Origin: CAYZXK01 sp964482395
GTDB lineage: Bacteria; Planctomycetota; Phycisphaerae; UBA1845; Fen-1342
Reading direction: 5' to 3'
NCBI GenBank assembly: GCA_964482395.1
Contig: CAYZXK010000207.1
Location: 31,787-95,786 of the forward strand
Length of the DNA: 64,000 nt
The stretch's first letter is position 1, and each line of letters opens with the position of its first letter. Shown in pieces: positions 38,178 through 47,106 of the stretch. The notes under the pieces are model-generated. The model saw nothing but the letters and a program-made list of their open reading frames with translations, was not told where the DNA came from and did no database searches. Made by a program: the position numbers and the translations under genes.

Positions 38178-39953
38178 TTACTCTCCTTGTGCACTTGCCG
38201 GCTCGGCTCGACTTGCGTGCCGGAGGCCGAGCCCGTCAGCCGCTCCGTCAGGCCCGACCGCCGCCGGCCAAACCAGCCAACCCGGGCTAATGATATCGTC
38301 AACCGGCAACGGCGTAATCTGCCCCTTACCGGCCAATACCGGTTCGCACAATTTCCGACACCGGTGAGCCGCCCCGGTCCCGGCCGACCCGTTCGGCGCA
38401 AGCCGGCGTTGAAGTTCCCCAGTCGCGGCCTTGGCGCCATCCATCAAGCCGCCCGGATAGAAAGCGAATATCACCAGCAGAAGCCCGGAGAGCACCGCCC
38501 CCAGGTGCTGGGCCGGCGGGCGGTCAACCTCGGGCGGAGCCGGGTTTTCGTAGAGGAACAGAGCGGCTATGACCCGCAGATAATAGGCCGCGCCCAGCAC
38601 CGAATTGAGGACCGCGATTATCACCAGGCTGACCGTCCAGGCGTTGTGAGATTCGAATAGTGCCAACCGGCCACTGACCAGAGCGCTGCCGAAGAGGGCA
38701 AGCTTGCCCCAGAACCCGGCGGTGGGCGGCAGCCCCATGAGCGTAACCATCGTCAGGGCCAGCAGTAACGCCAGGTCCGGCCGCTCTCGCCACAGGCCGG
38801 CCACGTCTCTGAGGGTTTCGCAAGCCTGGCCACGGGCTCGCAGCAACTCAAGTATGGCGAAGGCCGCCAGATTGGCCAGACCATAGATGACCATGTAGAA
38901 GAGGGCCGCCGCTGCTCCATCGCCCATCAGGCCGACGCCGCCGCCGGCCAGGGCCTTGCCCGCCTGGGGCCCGGCTAGCACGCCCACCAGCAGATAGCCG
39001 GCGTGCGCCACCCCGGAGTAGGCCAACAGCCGCTTGAGGTTGGTCTGACGCAACGCCAGCAGGTTGCCCACCCCCATGCTCAAAGTCGCCACCACCCACA
39101 GCAGACCGAACGCGGCACCATGACCATGCTGCCACTGACCAGTCAGCGGCATGAGCTTCAGAATCGCGACCAGCCCGGCCAGTTTGGGAACAAAGCCCAA
39201 CAGACCGGCCACCGGATTGCTGGCGCCCTGATACACGTCGGCGATGTAAAAATGCATGGGGACCGCGGCGATCTTGAACAGCAAGCCGCCCAGCGAGAAC
39301 ACGATCCCCAGCAGGGCCAAGCCGGACTTCAGGTCGCCCGGCTCGCGGAGGAACCAGGAGAGCTTGTCGGTCATCTCGCCCAGCGACGCGGTACCGCTCA
39401 CTCCGTACAGGAAACTGAAGCCATAGCCCAGTACCGCCGTGGCCAGGGCTCCGAGATAAAAGTATTTTGTGCCCGCCTCCAGGGCCGCCGGGTGCTGCCG
39501 ACCAAGCACTACCAGAACGTAGGTTGGAATGCCGACCAGCTCCAACCCCAGAAAGAGGATCAGCAGGTTGTCGGCCAGCCCGACCAGCAGCAGCCCAGTG
39601 AGCGAAAAGAGCATCATGGCCAGAAACTCGCCCCGTTCACGCTTCTGAGCGGCGGACCAGTTGACCAAAGTGAACAGGCAGCCCAGCTCCAGGGCGCTGA
39701 TGCGGACAAACCAGGCCAGCGATCCACAAACCAGGCCGTTTTGGGTCTGCCACGGTTCGCGGTCAAGTCGGATCAGACGGGTCGCCAGCAGCGTGACGGC
39801 CAGGGATGCCAACACCGAGATCAGCGTGACCCACGGGACCAGTCGACGACGGCGCTCGGTGCCGGCCTGTCCCAGCACCAGCACCACGCACCCGCCGATC
39901 AGCAGAATGATTTCCGGCAGCAGCGCCGAGGCTGACATGGGAGGCGACGACAC
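38178..39953 (-). CDS. nuoN: NADH-quinone oxidoreductase subunit N, with long C-terminal tail
   Basis: 591-residue proton-pumping antiporter-like subunit of complex I. The start is a GTG one base after the nuoM stop with a strong GGGGGG ribosome site; an ATG at 39938 is the alternative. About 14 membrane helices can be followed, with the family core NLLILFLGLELVGIPTYVLV, the key lysine helix FSLGGLLFKIAAVPMHFYIADVYQGASNPV and LAYSGVAHAGYLLVG. After the last helix (about 500) there is an unusual soluble tail of some 85 residues rich in Gly/Ala/Pro, longer than normal for NuoN, running to within four bases of the next gene. It is the last gene of the operon. Confidence 0.95.
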   Translation of the reverse strand: MSSPPMSASALLPEIILLIGGCVVLVLGQAGTERRRRLVPWVTLISVLASLAVTLLATRLIRLDREPWQTQNGLVCGSLAWFVRISALELGCLFTLVNWSAAQKRERGEFLAMMLFSLTGLLLVGLADNLLILFLGLELVGIPTYVLVVLGRQHPAALEAGTKYFYLGALATAVLGYGFSFLYGVSGTASLGEMTDKLSWFLREPGDLKSGLALLGIVFSLGGLLFKIAAVPMHFYIADVYQGASNPVAGLLGFVPKLAGLVAILKLMPLTGQWQHGHGAAFGLLWVVATLSMGVGNLLALRQTNLKRLLAYSGVAHAGYLLVGVLAGPQAGKALAGGGVGLMGDGAAAALFYMVIYGLANLAAFAILELLRARGQACETLRDVAGLWRERPDLALLLALTMVTLMGLPPTAGFWGKLALFGSALVSGRLALFESHNAWTVSLVIIAVLNSVLGAAYYLRVIAALFLYENPAPPEVDRPPAQHLGAVLSGLLLVIFAFYPGGLMDGAKAATGELQRRLAPNGSAGTGAAHRCRKLCEPVLAGKGQITPLPVDDIISPGWLVWPAAVGPDGAADGLGLRHASRAEPASAQGE

Positions 39954-39954
39954 C

Positions 39955-41631
39955 TTACGACCCCCCTTCCAGGCAGTAATCGGACTCGAAGTACTGGACC
40001 AGCTTGCCGGCTGGTGCCCGAACCTGATAAACCCGATCCAGGATCTGGGTTTGCAAGGGCCGGTCCAGAGTGTCGGTAATCAGCCGCGGGGCGACACCCA
40101 GGACCACCACGAGCACCGCAATCGGTGCCAGGATGGCGGTTTCACGGCGGGTGAGGTCGGGCCGCAGGCCGGCGGACAGGTCCGGCGTCGCGGGCGGCTG
40201 CTTGAGGGGGCCGAAGAGCAGCTTCCCGGCCGCGTAGAGCATATAGACCGCGCCCAGCACGACCCCGGTCGCTCCGGCCACGCCATACCAGGGCCCGAGA
40301 ACCGGGTAGCCGGCGATCGGCCGCGAGTTGAAAGCCCCCAGCAGGACGGTGAACTCGCTGACAAATCCGTTCAGCCCCGGCAGGCCGATGCTGGACAGCA
40401 CGAAGAGCATGAAGAAGAAGGCCAGTCGCGGCATCTGCCGGGCCAGGCCGCCGAGCTGGTCCAGGTCGCGGGTGTGATATCGTTCGTAGATCATGCCGAC
40501 CACCAGAAACAGCGCCCCGGTGCTCAGGCCGTGGTTGACCATGTAGAGGACCGAGCCGCTCAGGCCGACTGGCAGCAGGCTGAACATGCCCAGGATGCAG
40601 AAGCCCAAATGCGAGACAGAGGAATAGGCGACCAGCTTCTTGACATCGCGCTGGACCCAGCAGCAGAGGGCTCCGTAGATGATGCCGGCGATCGCCAGCC
40701 ACCCCATCAGCGGGGCCCAGCGAAGGGCTCCTTCCGGCACCATCGGCAGGCTGAACCGCAGCAGGCCGTAGGTGCCGAGCTTGAGCAGCACGCCGGCCAG
40801 CAGGACGCTGCCGGCGGTCGGGGCCTCGGTGTGGGCCAGCGGCAGCCAGGTGTGAAGCGGGAACAGCGGCACCTTGACCGCAAACCCGCACAGCAGCGCA
40901 AGAAACAGCAGCGATTGCTCGCCGGCCGAGAGCTGCCGCAGACTCAGACTCGAAAGCCGCAGCAGGTCGAAGTCGATGACGCTGCCGCCTTCGATCTGGG
41001 CCGCCCGGATCCCCAGGTACAGGATGCCCGCGAAGGTGATGACGCTGCCGGCGAAAGTGTAGAGGAAGAACTTGTTGGCGGCATAGCGGCGCTGCGGTCC
41101 GCCCCAGATGCCGATCAGGAAATACAGCGGAATCAGGGTGAACTCGAAGAACACGTAGAACAGCAGCACGTCCCGGGCGGCGAAGACCCCGATCATCCCG
41201 GTCGAAAGGGCCAGCAACCACGCGTAGTACTCCCGCAGTCGGTGTTGGATGGAGGCGAAGCTGCACCAGACCGACAGCGGGACCAGCAGAGCCGTCAGGG
41301 CTACCAGCGGCATGCTGATCGCGTCCAGCCCGACGTGGTAGCGCAGGACCACTGCGTTTTGCGGCTGCACACGACCGTCTTCATGTTCCACACGCCCCCC
41401 AGCCCAAATCCACTCAACCCGGCACTGTCCAACCAGCGCGTCCAGCTTGGCGCCGTGCTGGGTGGTCACGGGCAGTTCCAGGTAGAGTCCGGCCGCGATC
41501 AGGAAAGTGAGCCCGCTGACCGCCAGCGCCAGCCTGGGAGCCAGATGCTCGCGCCGATCGGGCAACGTCCAGATCACCACCGCCGCCAGCAGCGGCAGAA
41601 AGATCAGCAAATTCAGCCCGATGGCGGCCAT
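39955..41631 (-). CDS. nuoM: NADH-quinone oxidoreductase subunit M
   Basis: 558-residue antiporter-like membrane subunit of complex I. Typical stretches: GLDAISMPLVALTALLVPLSVW, YFLIGIWGGPQRRYAANKFFLYT, FPLHTWLPLAHTEAPTAGSVLLAGVLLKLGTYGLLRFSLP and KKLVAYSSVSHLGF (read in parts), which include the conserved Lys and Glu of the proton channel. Its ATG directly abuts the nuoL stop, and the nuoN GTG lies one base after its own stop, so nuoL-M-N are tightly coupled. Confidence 0.97.
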   Translation of the reverse strand: MAAIGLNLLIFLPLLAAVVIWTLPDRREHLAPRLALAVSGLTFLIAAGLYLELPVTTQHGAKLDALVGQCRVEWIWAGGRVEHEDGRVQPQNAVVLRYHVGLDAISMPLVALTALLVPLSVWCSFASIQHRLREYYAWLLALSTGMIGVFAARDVLLFYVFFEFTLIPLYFLIGIWGGPQRRYAANKFFLYTFAGSVITFAGILYLGIRAAQIEGGSVIDFDLLRLSSLSLRQLSAGEQSLLFLALLCGFAVKVPLFPLHTWLPLAHTEAPTAGSVLLAGVLLKLGTYGLLRFSLPMVPEGALRWAPLMGWLAIAGIIYGALCCWVQRDVKKLVAYSSVSHLGFCILGMFSLLPVGLSGSVLYMVNHGLSTGALFLVVGMIYERYHTRDLDQLGGLARQMPRLAFFFMLFVLSSIGLPGLNGFVSEFTVLLGAFNSRPIAGYPVLGPWYGVAGATGVVLGAVYMLYAAGKLLFGPLKQPPATPDLSAGLRPDLTRRETAILAPIAVLVVVLGVAPRLITDTLDRPLQTQILDRVYQVRAPAGKLVQYFESDYCLEGGS

Positions 41632-43677
41632 TTACGTCAGCCAGCTCCAGATCAGCAGCAACGCGGCCAGGCCGATAACCATTCCTAGGGCGTAGCCCTG
41701 AAGCAGCCCGCGTTGCGTGAAATGCAGGGCGAACGCCGTTCCACGTGAAACGGCCGACACCAGCCACACAAGCCCGTCCACGGCGTAGTTGTCGGTGCCG
41801 AAGCATAGTCGAGCCAGGCTTCGCAAGGGACGGACCAGGATGCGGTCGTAGGTTTCATCCACGTAGTACTTGGCATTCCAGAGGTTCCAGAGCGGGCCGA
41901 GCAGCCTCTGGTCCGGCTCGGTTTGCGGGGCCGAACCGTAGCGGAACCACACCAGGCCGATCGCCGCCAGCGACACCGCGGCCGATAGGTACATCAGCCA
42001 TGGATCGCCGGCACCGTGCTGCGGATGGCCGACGGTGCTTTGGCCGAGGTAGCGGTGAAGGAGGCCGTGCGGCTCGAAAAGAGCCAGAAAGCCGTCGCGG
42101 CCGAAGCTGATGCCCAGGTAGCCGCTCAGGGCCGCGCCGATCGCCAGCAACATCAGCGGGACCATCATCACCGTTGGAGCCTCGCGCGGATGCAGACCGG
42201 CCTCGGTCGGCAGCCGCAGCCGGCCATGGAAGCAGAGGAAGAACATCCGGAAGGTGTAGTACGCGGTCAGGCCGGCGGTCAGAAGCATGACCACCCCGAC
42301 CGCGGGGTGTCGCTCGAAAGCGGCATGCAGCAGCTCATCCTTGCTCCAGAAGCCGGCCAGCAGCGGGCAGCCGGCCAAAGCCAGGCAGCCAACGAGCATG
42401 ACCGCATAGGTCCGGGGCAGGACGTACCGCAGGCCGCTGAACTGCCGCAAGTCGATGATCCCCCCCAGGGCGTGCATCACGCTGCCAGCCCCCAGGAATA
42501 ACAACGCCTTGAACCAGGCGTGCGTGAACACGTGGAAAATGGCCGAGTCCGGCACGCGGCAACCCAGCCCCACGAACATGAACGCAAGCTGGCTGATGGT
42601 CGAATACGCCAGGATGCGCTTCATGTCGTACTGGGCCATGGCCATGGTCGCCGCCAGCACTGCGCCGATCACCCCCAAGGTCAGAATCACGTCCAGCGTC
42701 AGCGACGAAAGCCAGAACAGCGGCGTGCAACGGGCGATCAGGTAGACGCCGGCGGTGACCATGGTCGCGGCGTGGATCAGGGCCGACACCGGCGTTGGGC
42801 CTTCCATCGCGTCCGGCAGCCACACGTAAAGCGGGAACTGGGCGCTCTTGCCAATCGCTCCACAGGTCAGCAGCAGACTCACGGCCGTGGCCTGCGAAAG
42901 TCCCAGGAAGCCCGAAGGGGCGTGTTCGAGCCGGGCGGCGTGCTCAAACACAAACGCGTAATCGAGCGGGTTCTGCCCCGGCTGAGCGTAGCCGCCCAAA
43001 AACCGGTACAACGCGAAGATGCCCAGCAGGAAGCCGAAGTCGCCGATGCGGTTGACAATGAAGGCCTTCTTGGCGGCCGCGGCGGCGGCCGGTCGCGGGT
43101 AATAAAACCCGATCAGCAGGTAGCTGCACAGGCCGACCAGCTCCCAGCCCAGATAGAGCAGCACGAAGTTGCCGGCCAGCACCAGCACGCACATCGAGAA
43201 AATGAACAGGCCCATGAAGGCGAAAAACCGCTCGTAGCCCCGCTCCGGCCGCCCATGATGGTCACGCATGTACCCGATCGAGTAGACCACGATGATCAGC
43301 GATACCACGGTGACAAACAGCAGCATGACGACGGTCAGGCCATCGAAGCGGAAACTGGCCGTTATCCACTGGTTGTCTTGCAGGCTGGCAACGCCGCCGA
43401 AGCTGATCCAGTTATAGATCGGGTAGTCGAAGCTGACGTCGGCCCGCCGCCCGTCCCACGGACAAAGGTCGACGAACAATACGCCGGCGAGGATGGCTGC
43501 GATCGCCGTGCCGACCACGACCGGCAAGTGCGCCCACCTGACCGGGGTAGGGCAACCGCCAGCCAGGCTGCGTCCGGTCATGATCAGGGCGGTGACCGCC
43601 GTCCCCAGCAACGGCCACAGCGGCAGTGTCGCATACAGGGCCTTTGGGAGAATCAGACTTTCGGCCGATCCCGACAT
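41632..43677 (-). CDS. nuoL: NADH-quinone oxidoreductase subunit L
   Basis: 681-residue largest membrane subunit of complex I, the distal proton pump with the long lateral helix. Recognised by GYMRDHHGRPERGYERFFAFMGLFIFSM, GWELVGLCSYLLIGFYY, GAIGKSAQFPLYVWLPDAMEGPTPVSALIHAATMVTAGVYLIAR and KRILAYSTISQLAFMFVGLG (read in parts). The C-terminal YYVDETYDRILVRPLRSLARL is the family lateral-helix region. Thirteen bases separate nuoK from it. Confidence 0.97.
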   Translation of the reverse strand: MSGSAESLILPKALYATLPLWPLLGTAVTALIMTGRSLAGGCPTPVRWAHLPVVVGTAIAAILAGVLFVDLCPWDGRRADVSFDYPIYNWISFGGVASLQDNQWITASFRFDGLTVVMLLFVTVVSLIIVVYSIGYMRDHHGRPERGYERFFAFMGLFIFSMCVLVLAGNFVLLYLGWELVGLCSYLLIGFYYPRPAAAAAAKKAFIVNRIGDFGFLLGIFALYRFLGGYAQPGQNPLDYAFVFEHAARLEHAPSGFLGLSQATAVSLLLTCGAIGKSAQFPLYVWLPDAMEGPTPVSALIHAATMVTAGVYLIARCTPLFWLSSLTLDVILTLGVIGAVLAATMAMAQYDMKRILAYSTISQLAFMFVGLGCRVPDSAIFHVFTHAWFKALLFLGAGSVMHALGGIIDLRQFSGLRYVLPRTYAVMLVGCLALAGCPLLAGFWSKDELLHAAFERHPAVGVVMLLTAGLTAYYTFRMFFLCFHGRLRLPTEAGLHPREAPTVMMVPLMLLAIGAALSGYLGISFGRDGFLALFEPHGLLHRYLGQSTVGHPQHGAGDPWLMYLSAAVSLAAIGLVWFRYGSAPQTEPDQRLLGPLWNLWNAKYYVDETYDRILVRPLRSLARLCFGTDNYAVDGLVWLVSAVSRGTAFALHFTQRGLLQGYALGMVIGLAALLLIWSWLT

Positions 43678-43690
43678 GACAAATTACCCG

Positions 43691-44002
43691 TCACTCATCC
43701 CGCAATGCCGTCCAAGCCCCTGCGTCCAGGCTGCGGCGATACCGGTACAAGAGCACGACCACCGCCAGAGCCAGGGCGGCCTCGGCGCCGGCGACCGCGA
43801 TCAAAAAGACCGCAAAGACCTGCCCATCCAGCGTAGGCCGGCCCGCCGGCGGATAGCGTCCCAAAGCAACCAGGCTCACGATGATGCCCTGAAACATCAT
43901 CTCCGTGCACAAGAACATGATTATCAGATTGCGACGGGTAACGAACCCGATCAATCCGAGCACAAAGAGGATCGCACCCAGCAGTAGATAAGAAGTCAAC
44001 AC
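43691..44002 (-). CDS. nuoK: NADH-quinone oxidoreductase subunit K
   Basis: 103 residues, three membrane helices. The chosen GTG at 44002 has GAGG nine bases upstream and gives a start in register with the family (LTSYLLLGAILFVLGLIGFVTRRNLI); a TTG at 44011 would sit on the ribosome site. The conserved membrane Glu is in FLCTEMMFQGI and the second in AVAGAEAALALAVVV. Small E-channel subunit of complex I. It lies 232 bases after nuoJ, a larger space than elsewhere in the operon. Confidence 0.95.
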   Translation of the reverse strand: MLTSYLLLGAILFVLGLIGFVTRRNLIIMFLCTEMMFQGIIVSLVALGRYPPAGRPTLDGQVFAVFLIAVAGAEAALALAVVVLLYRYRRSLDAGAWTALRDE

Positions 44003-44234
44003 TGGCGGCAACCTCGCGATGATCGTGAAGTCTGTACGGCCAGTCCGAAACCGGCCGGCCCGCGGCGGGGGTCAGCGAGGACGATTCGGACTCGCGCCGC
44101 CCCGACCAATCCGAGCACAATCGCGGTCCGCGGGCCAGCCACCTGTAGCCCGACCGACTCATCGGGTGACGGAGTCATCTGTCCGTTCAACAAATCCAAA
44201 GTCCCGATCCCAGGATTCGCGGCCACCTGGCGGC

Positions 44235-44909
44235 TCAGCCGTCGGTCTCAGTTCCCGGCCGTCGAGAGGCGATCGCAATCGCACCCACCAGTGCAGCTAG
44301 AAGCAGGACGCCGGCGATCTCGACACCGACGATATACTCGGTCAGCAGCGCAGTCCCGACCGCCTGGACCGTGCCAGAGGCAACGGCGAGAGCGTCCTCG
44401 GGCGGCCTGTCCGAAGGAGCGCAGATCTGGCCCGCGATCAGGCCCAGCAGGAAAAATCCGGCCAGGCATCCCCAGAGCGGCTCCCGGGCTCGCAGGTCAT
44501 ACCCCGCCGGCTTAGGCCGCTGGGCCAGCATGATCACGAACAGGTACGTCACCAGGATGGCGCCGGCGTAGACGACGACCAGGACGGCGGCCAGAAACTC
44601 GGCCTGCATCAGCACGAGCAGACCGGCGATCGCGACAATCAACAGTACAAAATACAAGGCGCTATAGACCGGCCGACGGTGAGTGATCACCCGGAGCGCC
44701 GCGACCAGCGCCACCAGAGCCAGGCCCCAGAACCAGCCCGGCGCTACGGCGGTGTCGGTCAGCCGAAAGAGCATCGCCGCAAGCAGGCCGCCGGCCGCGG
44801 CCAGAAGAAGCCACCCCCGCCGGGCGCGGTCCAGCCGGCCGCGGGGCAGGACCAGGAACAATCCAACTAAACCCAAGACCACCAGAAATGTCAGCACGGC
44901 GACCGGCAT
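44235..44909 (-). CDS. nuoJ: NADH-quinone oxidoreductase subunit J, N-terminally extended
   Basis: 224 residues from the ATG at 44909 (a GTG at 44924 is possible). The family core is clear: ITHRRPVYSALYFVLL, then AEFLAAVLVVVYAGAILVTYLFVIMLAQ with the helix that carries the pi-bulge in complex I structures. Before it are about 65 residues with two extra hydrophobic helices (VLTFLVVLGLVGLFLVL, GWLLLAAAGGLLAAMLF) not present in ordinary NuoJ of about 170 residues. The C-terminal helices are YIVGVEIAGVLLLAALVGAIAIA. It probably adds two membrane spans to the complex, or they act as a targeting segment. Confidence 0.93.
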   Translation of the reverse strand: MPVAVLTFLVVLGLVGLFLVLPRGRLDRARRGWLLLAAAGGLLAAMLFRLTDTAVAPGWFWGLALVALVAALRVITHRRPVYSALYFVLLIVAIAGLLVLMQAEFLAAVLVVVYAGAILVTYLFVIMLAQRPKPAGYDLRAREPLWGCLAGFFLLGLIAGQICAPSDRPPEDALAVASGTVQAVGTALLTEYIVGVEIAGVLLLAALVGAIAIASRRPGTETDG

Positions 44910-45117
44910 ACCCTCTACTTCCACTCGCCCGGTCTGCGCAGCTCACCAGGCGCGATATGCTACCGGTCGCCCCGGTGACCTGCCAGCACCGCAGCGCGTT
45001 CAGCGGTCAATCGCCGGGGAGCGAGGTCCGGCGTTGCCGCCCCGACCGCCGCCGGGCACGGAGGTCCAGCGCCACCAACGTGACAAGAGCCGCGCACCGT
45101 CCTTGCTCAACGCGTGG

Positions 45118-45720
45118 CTAGACCTTTCCCTGGACGTTGGGCCGGCTGACCTCGGGGGGCTGGCCGCCGGTAAGACCGTAATCGGTGATGGGCGGATTCT
45201 TCCTGGGTTTCAGCTCCTTGGTTCGCTCGTAGACCGCCAGGAGCTTCTCCTTGTCCAAGATCATCTCCTCACGGGTGCGACCCACCAGTTCATAGTGCGG
45301 CGTCAGCTCGATCGCATCCACCGGGCAGGCTTCCTCGCAGAAGCCGCAGTAGATGCAGCGCAGCTCGTCAATATCGAACTTGACCGGGCACTTCTCGCGA
45401 TCGGGCCAGGGGGACTCGCCGGCCTCGATGTGGATGCACTGGACCGGGCAGGCCGTGCTGCACATGAAGCAAGCCACGCAGGCCACGCGGCCGTGGGGAT
45501 CCTTGTTCAGCCGGTGTACCCCGCGGTAATTGGCGATCCGCAGCTCGCCGCGCCCCTGTCGGGTGTCCTCAGGGTACTGGCGAACGGTCTGTCGGCGTCT
45601 GGCCAAACTGAACATGTGGCGCAGCGTGGTCCGCAGGCCGTCCAGGATCTGGGGCAGGTACAGCCGCTCGACCGCGGTCAGCCTGGGCTCTTGCAGGACG
45701 ATCACATCTTGGTCACGCAT
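45118..45720 (-). CDS. nuoI: NADH-quinone oxidoreductase subunit I
   Basis: 200-residue ferredoxin-like subunit carrying clusters N6a and N6b in the peripheral arm. Two 4Fe-4S motifs are intact: CVACFMCSTACPVQC and CIYCGFCEEACPVDAIE. The segment RGELRIANYRGVHRLNKD is family-typical. Its start overlaps the end of nuoH by 8 bases. The last 30 residues (KPRKNPPITDYG...) are an unconserved tail. 193 bases separate it from nuoJ. Confidence 0.97.
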   Translation of the reverse strand: MRDQDVIVLQEPRLTAVERLYLPQILDGLRTTLRHMFSLARRRQTVRQYPEDTRQGRGELRIANYRGVHRLNKDPHGRVACVACFMCSTACPVQCIHIEAGESPWPDREKCPVKFDIDELRCIYCGFCEEACPVDAIELTPHYELVGRTREEMILDKEKLLAVYERTKELKPRKNPPITDYGLTGGQPPEVSRPNVQGKV

Positions 45721-47050
45721 GGTCGATCACTCCGGTTGGCGTTCCGATCGGAAACACGTTCAGGTCCGGCAGGTCCTCTTGTCGGCCGGTGACGGGGCGT
45801 CGGGCGTGGGCCGCCAGTCGCAGGACGACCAAGGTGACCAGCAGATTCAGGGCCAGGCAGGCCCACCAGGTCCGGTGCAGGCCGATCGCCGTCAGGACCG
45901 CCATCCCGGCGACCAGTCCCAGTCCGATCGGCGCCAGGGAGCGCCAGGCCAGCCGCATGAGCTGGTCGAAGCGGAATCGCGGCAACGTCCATCGGACGAG
46001 CATGAAAAGCCCGATGAAGAGACCGATCTTGCCGAGGTAGATGCCCAACCTGACCAGCATGGCCCACCAGGTGGTGCGGTCGGCCAGCCATGAACTGAAC
46101 GGCAATGGGGCCCAGCCGCCGAAGAAGAGCGCGATCATCAGCGCACTACCGGTGATCATATGCGCGTACTCGGCCAGGAAGAACATCGCGAATTTCATCG
46201 AGCTGTACTCGGTGTGGTACCCGCCCACCAGTTCCTGTTCGGCTTCGGGCAGGTCGAACGGGAGGCGGTTGGTCTCGGCAAAGCCGCTCACCAGCACCAG
46301 CAGGAACACCAGCGGGTGGATGAAGACGTACCACAGGCCGGAGGTAGCCTGTTGCTGCACGATCACCTCCAGGCGGAGGCTGCCGGTGGTAAGCAGCAGA
46401 CACACCAGGGCCAGCCCGAGCGGCAGTTCATAGCTGATCATCTGGGCGGCCGCCCGCATACCGCCGTAGAAGCTGTACTTGTTGTTGCTGGCATAGCCGG
46501 CCAGCACCACCCCATATACTCCCAGCGAGCCGACGGCCAGTAGATACAGCACCCCGATGTCCAGGCTGGCCACCTGGGTAGAGACGGTCGCGCCCGGCTC
46601 CATCCACGGCCAATGCACCTGCCCGGCCCAGGGGATGATCGCGAAGCCGATCAGTGAGATGGTCAGCGAGAGGCAGGGAGCCAGCAGAAACAGCGGTCGG
46701 TCCACGTTGCGCGGGATGATGTCCTCTTTGAGCAGGAACTTCAGGCCGTCGGCCACCGGCTGAAGCAACCCCCACCACCCTACGCGGTTGGGGCCGTGCC
46801 GATCCTGAGTGAAAGCCGCGATCTTGCGTTCGGCCAGGATGCAGATGGCCGTGCTGGTGAGGATCAGCATGAGCATCCCGGTCATGACGATGATCGGGAA
46901 CCAAAACGGGCTGGCCAGCAAGTCGCGGTAGAGCGGGAAAGTCAGGGCCAGCAGCCCGCCGACCAGGGCAAGCAGCAGGACTCCCGCTCCGATGACAACC
47001 CACGGGCTGCGAAGCAGGCGTTCGACGCGTTGGACATCCTGGTCCTGCAT
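45713..47050 (-). CDS. nuoH: NADH-quinone oxidoreductase subunit H
   Basis: 445 residues from the ATG at 47050 (MQDQDVQRVERLL). Subunit H couples quinone reduction to the membrane arm. Conserved loops are readable: ERKIAAFTQDRHGPNRVGWWGLLQPVADGLKFLLKEDIIP, GYASNNKYSFYGGMRAAAQMISYELPLGLA and FAETNRLPFDLPEAEQELVGGYHTEYSSMKFAMFFLAEYA (read in parts). The C-terminal part is extended by about 60 residues with two hydrophobic helices compared with shorter homologues. Overlaps nuoI by 8 bases. Confidence 0.97.
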   Translation of the reverse strand: MQDQDVQRVERLLRSPWVVIGAGVLLLALVGGLLALTFPLYRDLLASPFWFPIIVMTGMLMLILTSTAICILAERKIAAFTQDRHGPNRVGWWGLLQPVADGLKFLLKEDIIPRNVDRPLFLLAPCLSLTISLIGFAIIPWAGQVHWPWMEPGATVSTQVASLDIGVLYLLAVGSLGVYGVVLAGYASNNKYSFYGGMRAAAQMISYELPLGLALVCLLLTTGSLRLEVIVQQQATSGLWYVFIHPLVFLLVLVSGFAETNRLPFDLPEAEQELVGGYHTEYSSMKFAMFFLAEYAHMITGSALMIALFFGGWAPLPFSSWLADRTTWWAMLVRLGIYLGKIGLFIGLFMLVRWTLPRFRFDQLMRLAWRSLAPIGLGLVAGMAVLTAIGLHRTWWACLALNLLVTLVVLRLAAHARRPVTGRQEDLPDLNVFPIGTPTGVIDHA

Positions 47051-47106
47051 AGGCTGTCGTCGCACCGCACCCCAGCGCGGAAGGGCCGCGAGTGGGCACG
47101 GCCGGG

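Noticed and set aside
39661..41688. 675-codon plus-strand frame opposite nuoM/nuoN
   Set aside because: Gln/Asp/Arg/His-rich antisense of membrane genes; no motif.
42520..43836. 438-codon plus-strand frame opposite nuoL
   Set aside because: Antisense to a certain nuoL; the His/Gln/Arg composition mirrors its hydrophobic codons.
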